Assembly (NCBI RefSeq): GCF_002706425.1
Contig: NZ_CP017713.1
Location: 2,418,001 to 2,482,000 of the forward strand
Direction: 5' to 3'
Length of the DNA stretch: 64,000 bases
Origin: Loigolactobacillus coryniformis subsp. coryniformis KCTC 3167 = DSM 20001
GTDB taxonomy: Bacteria > Bacillota > Bacilli > Lactobacillales > Lactobacillaceae
In this document: positions 62,342 to 64,000 of the stretch, in pieces
Numbering within the stretch: the first letter of the stretch is position 1
Layout of the letters: every line of letters starts with the position of its first letter
Made by a program: the position numbers and the translations under genes
Notes under the pieces: model-generated
The model's input: only the letters and a program-made list of their open reading frames with translations
What the model was told of the DNA's origin: nothing
Databases searched by the model: none

Positions 62342-63463
62342 TTGAAAATTAAAGCAGCAGTTGTTGATAAACAAGGCGCCGAATTTAAACTGAGAGACGA
62401 TATTGAACTTGCCGAAATGCAAGACGACGATATCCAAGTCCACATGGTTGCCACTGGTGTCTGCCATTCTGACGAAGCTTTACGTAAAGGTGATGCCACG
62501 ATTGCTTACCCAATTGTTTTAGGCCACGAAGGCTCTGGTATCGTGGAAAAAGTTGGTTCCCACGTTCAAAACTTCAAACCAGGCGATCACGTTGTCCTGT
62601 CATTCTATGCTTGTGGCAACTGTGAAAACTGTCTCAAAGGGGTGCCAACACAGTGTTTACACTACGGCGCCAACAACCTTTCCGGCGTTCGTCCCGATGG
62701 TACCGCCCACTTCACTGAAAATGGCGAAAAAGTAGCCGATATGTTTGACCAATCATCATTCACCACAACTACTGTTGTCCGTGAACGCAATGCCGTCAAA
62801 GTTCCTGATGATTTAGACCTACGTAAATTAGGTCCTTTGGGCTGTGGCTACGTCACTGGTAGCGGCACCGTTTTGAATACTTTACAACCACGCCCTGGTG
62901 ACACCATCGCCGTCTTCGGTACTGGCGCCGTTGGCCTAGCCGCCATGATGGCTGGTAAGATCTCTGGTTGTACCAAAGTCATCGCCGTTGATATCGTTGA
63001 TGATCGTTTAGCTTTGGCCAAAGAACTAGGCGCTACCGATACGATCAATAGTAAAACTGAAGATCCTGTCGCAGCTATCAAAGCCTTGACTAACGGCCAT
63101 GGCGTCAACTTCGCCGTTGACACTACTGGTGTGACTCAAGTGATGGAATCTTCGATCAAGGCTTTAGCACAAGGTGGCGTCTCCGCATGTATCGCCGTTA
63201 CCGCCCATCACATTGACGTTGACACTTGGAATGATCTTTGTGTTGATGACAAATCCGTCATCGGTGTTAACATGGGCGATTCAATTCCACAAATCGATAT
63301 TCCCCGCTTGATCGAATTTTACCGTCAAGGCATGTTTGATTTTGACAAGACCGAGAAGTTCTACAAGTTTGATCAAATCAACGAAGCAAACGCCGACTCG
63401 ATCAGTGGTAAGACGATCAAGCCTGTACTGGTGATTGATCCTGAATATCAACCAGGAAAATAG
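62342..63463 (+). CDS. Zinc-dependent alcohol dehydrogenase, second copy
   Basis: A 373-residue paralogue of the enzyme at 58672-59793, with all zinc ligands and cofactor loop kept (GVCHSDEA, LGHEGSG, four Cys in YACGNCENCLKGVPTQC, GTGAVGLAAM). Sixteen substitutions separate them, about half in the first 60 residues (for example KDD/RDD, ADN/GAN, NED/TED). It starts with TTG rather than ATG, AAGGAG 8 nt upstream, which could lower expression. Many synonymous differences show that the duplication is not recent, while both are under protein-level constraint. A good terminator follows. Confidence 0.92.
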   Translation: MKIKAAVVDKQGAEFKLRDDIELAEMQDDDIQVHMVATGVCHSDEALRKGDATIAYPIVLGHEGSGIVEKVGSHVQNFKPGDHVVLSFYACGNCENCLKGVPTQCLHYGANNLSGVRPDGTAHFTENGEKVADMFDQSSFTTTTVVRERNAVKVPDDLDLRKLGPLGCGYVTGSGTVLNTLQPRPGDTIAVFGTGAVGLAAMMAGKISGCTKVIAVDIVDDRLALAKELGATDTINSKTEDPVAAIKALTNGHGVNFAVDTTGVTQVMESSIKALAQGGVSACIAVTAHHIDVDTWNDLCVDDKSVIGVNMGDSIPQIDIPRLIEFYRQGMFDFDKTEKFYKFDQINEANADSISGKTIKPVLVIDPEYQPGK

Positions 63464-63480
63464 TTATTAAAGTTACAGCA

Positions 63481-63529
63481 AAATAGGGCCCTGAGTACAA
63501 GAAAATCTAACTCAGGAACCCTATTTTTT
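63481..63529 (+). terminator. Rho-independent terminator of the second adh
   Basis: AAATAGGG-C-CCTGAGT pairs with ACTCAGG-AA-CCCTATTT across an 11-nt loop followed by T6. Confidence 0.92.
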
Positions 63530-63724
63530 CAGCAATAATTGTTGTAACAACTCCCCATTCGGCTAATTGTAAGCATGTTTTCTGAAAATAAATGCCACTT
63601 ATTAAGCAAATCATTTAATATAGATGCTTCTTTATGGTAAACTATATTTCGTTAATCTTTTATGAAATAATCAATGAAAACCGTATAAGAACACATTTAA
63701 TATTAAAGAGAGGATCTTAATTCA

Positions 63725-64000
63725 ATGGATAACTATACATTAGGAAACAGTGTCAGCTTGAAGCTACTAAACGATAAGTGGGCAGGTATCATTATTGCTA
63801 ATTTAGACGAAACACCAAGTGACTTTATGAATTTACGTGAAAAAGTCCATGGCTTATCAACACTTAATCTGTTTAATGAAGTGAGCAAATTAAATCAGTT
63901 TAACCTCCTGGACTTAACCGAGGATCGGCGTATTGCTTTAACCAATAGCGGCAGTTCATTTAAAAATATCTTAAGTGAATTGAATCGTTGGGGTAATCAA
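63725..64000 (+). CDS. HxlR-type winged-helix regulator, 3' end outside the window
   Basis: The 92 visible residues contain the HxlR pattern: a short lead, LLNDKWAGIIIANLDETPSD (helix 1 and KW motif), FMNLREKVHGLSTLNLFNEV and a wing (LTEDRRIALTNSGSSFKNIL) before SELNRWGNQ. HxlR proteins respond to aldehydes, quinones or redox state, often near dehydrogenases; the adjacent adh could be its target, by inference. No cysteine has appeared so far. ATG with AGAGAGGA 10 nt upstream. Cut by the window edge. Confidence 0.75.
   Translation, partial: MDNYTLGNSVSLKLLNDKWAGIIIANLDETPSDFMNLREKVHGLSTLNLFNEVSKLNQFNLLDLTEDRRIALTNSGSSFKNILSELNRWGNQ

Noticed and set aside
1-64000. CRISPR array, tRNA or rRNA genes
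   Set aside because: No regularly spaced direct repeats, cloverleaf-like genes or ribosomal RNA segments were noticed on either strand.

Overview
The window is a low-GC Firmicute chromosome segment, most likely from Lactobacillaceae. The basis is AGGAGG-type ribosome sites, catabolite (cre) boxes, a lactobacillus-type gene set (LCP, CvpA, DHA2 transporter, rha operon, paired zinc alcohol dehydrogenases) and a mix of IS30, IS4, IS3, IS21, IS1380 and IS6-like elements. A Loigolactobacillus-like genome (coryniformis or backii group) is my guess, not a demonstrated fact. No rRNA, tRNA or CRISPR array was seen.

Layout: 1-3469 is a truncated 2-hydroxyacyl-CoA dehydratase activase on the minus strand. 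3490-5050 holds three related palindromic MITE-like elements around a TetR gene with a Fur-like box, followed by a tyrosine phosphatase. 6.2-9.7 kb is a 2-keto-3-deoxygluconate block in which kduI (nonsense) and kdgT (frameshift) are broken and kdgK is intact. 9.8-30.5 kb is mostly housekeeping: M20 peptidase, NmrA/Rrf2 pair, DHA2 exporter, CvpA, CNNM protein, LCP protein, Gfo/Idh, Dps, XRE, YbaK, deoC with a GntR regulator sharing an operator, a broken arylsulfotransferase, a 2-hydroxyacid dehydrogenase and Ddl. IS30, IS4 and IS3 elements are inserted between them. 30.9-39.4 kb has a broken MFS gene, a nucleoside deaminase, an intact small orphan protein, a second IS30 next to a truncated nitronate monooxygenase, a SNF2/SWIM helicase and an SDR.

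39.4-45.9 kb is the most notable cassette: four overlapping or closely spaced minus-strand genes forming a Wadjet/MksBEFG-like (JetABCD) SMC defence system with a short Toprim-type JetD. 46-62 kb is IS-rich. It carries the rhaBMAD operon, whose neighbouring AraC-type regulator is split by an IS21 element with a 5-bp target duplication and whose upstream region also holds a second identical IS4 copy. Two 96%-identical zinc alcohol dehydrogenases flank an IS1380 transposase and an IS1380 remnant. The window ends in an HxlR-type regulator.

Two themes link the region. One is gene decay: at least eight coding sequences are damaged by single nonsense codons, single-base indels, an IS insertion or truncation. 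The other is repeated sequence of unclear origin: the palindromic elements and three paralogues of an undescribed ~60-residue protein, only one of them intact. Start codons were chosen from visible Shine-Dalgarno sites. All functional assignments come from recognising sequence motifs without database searches.
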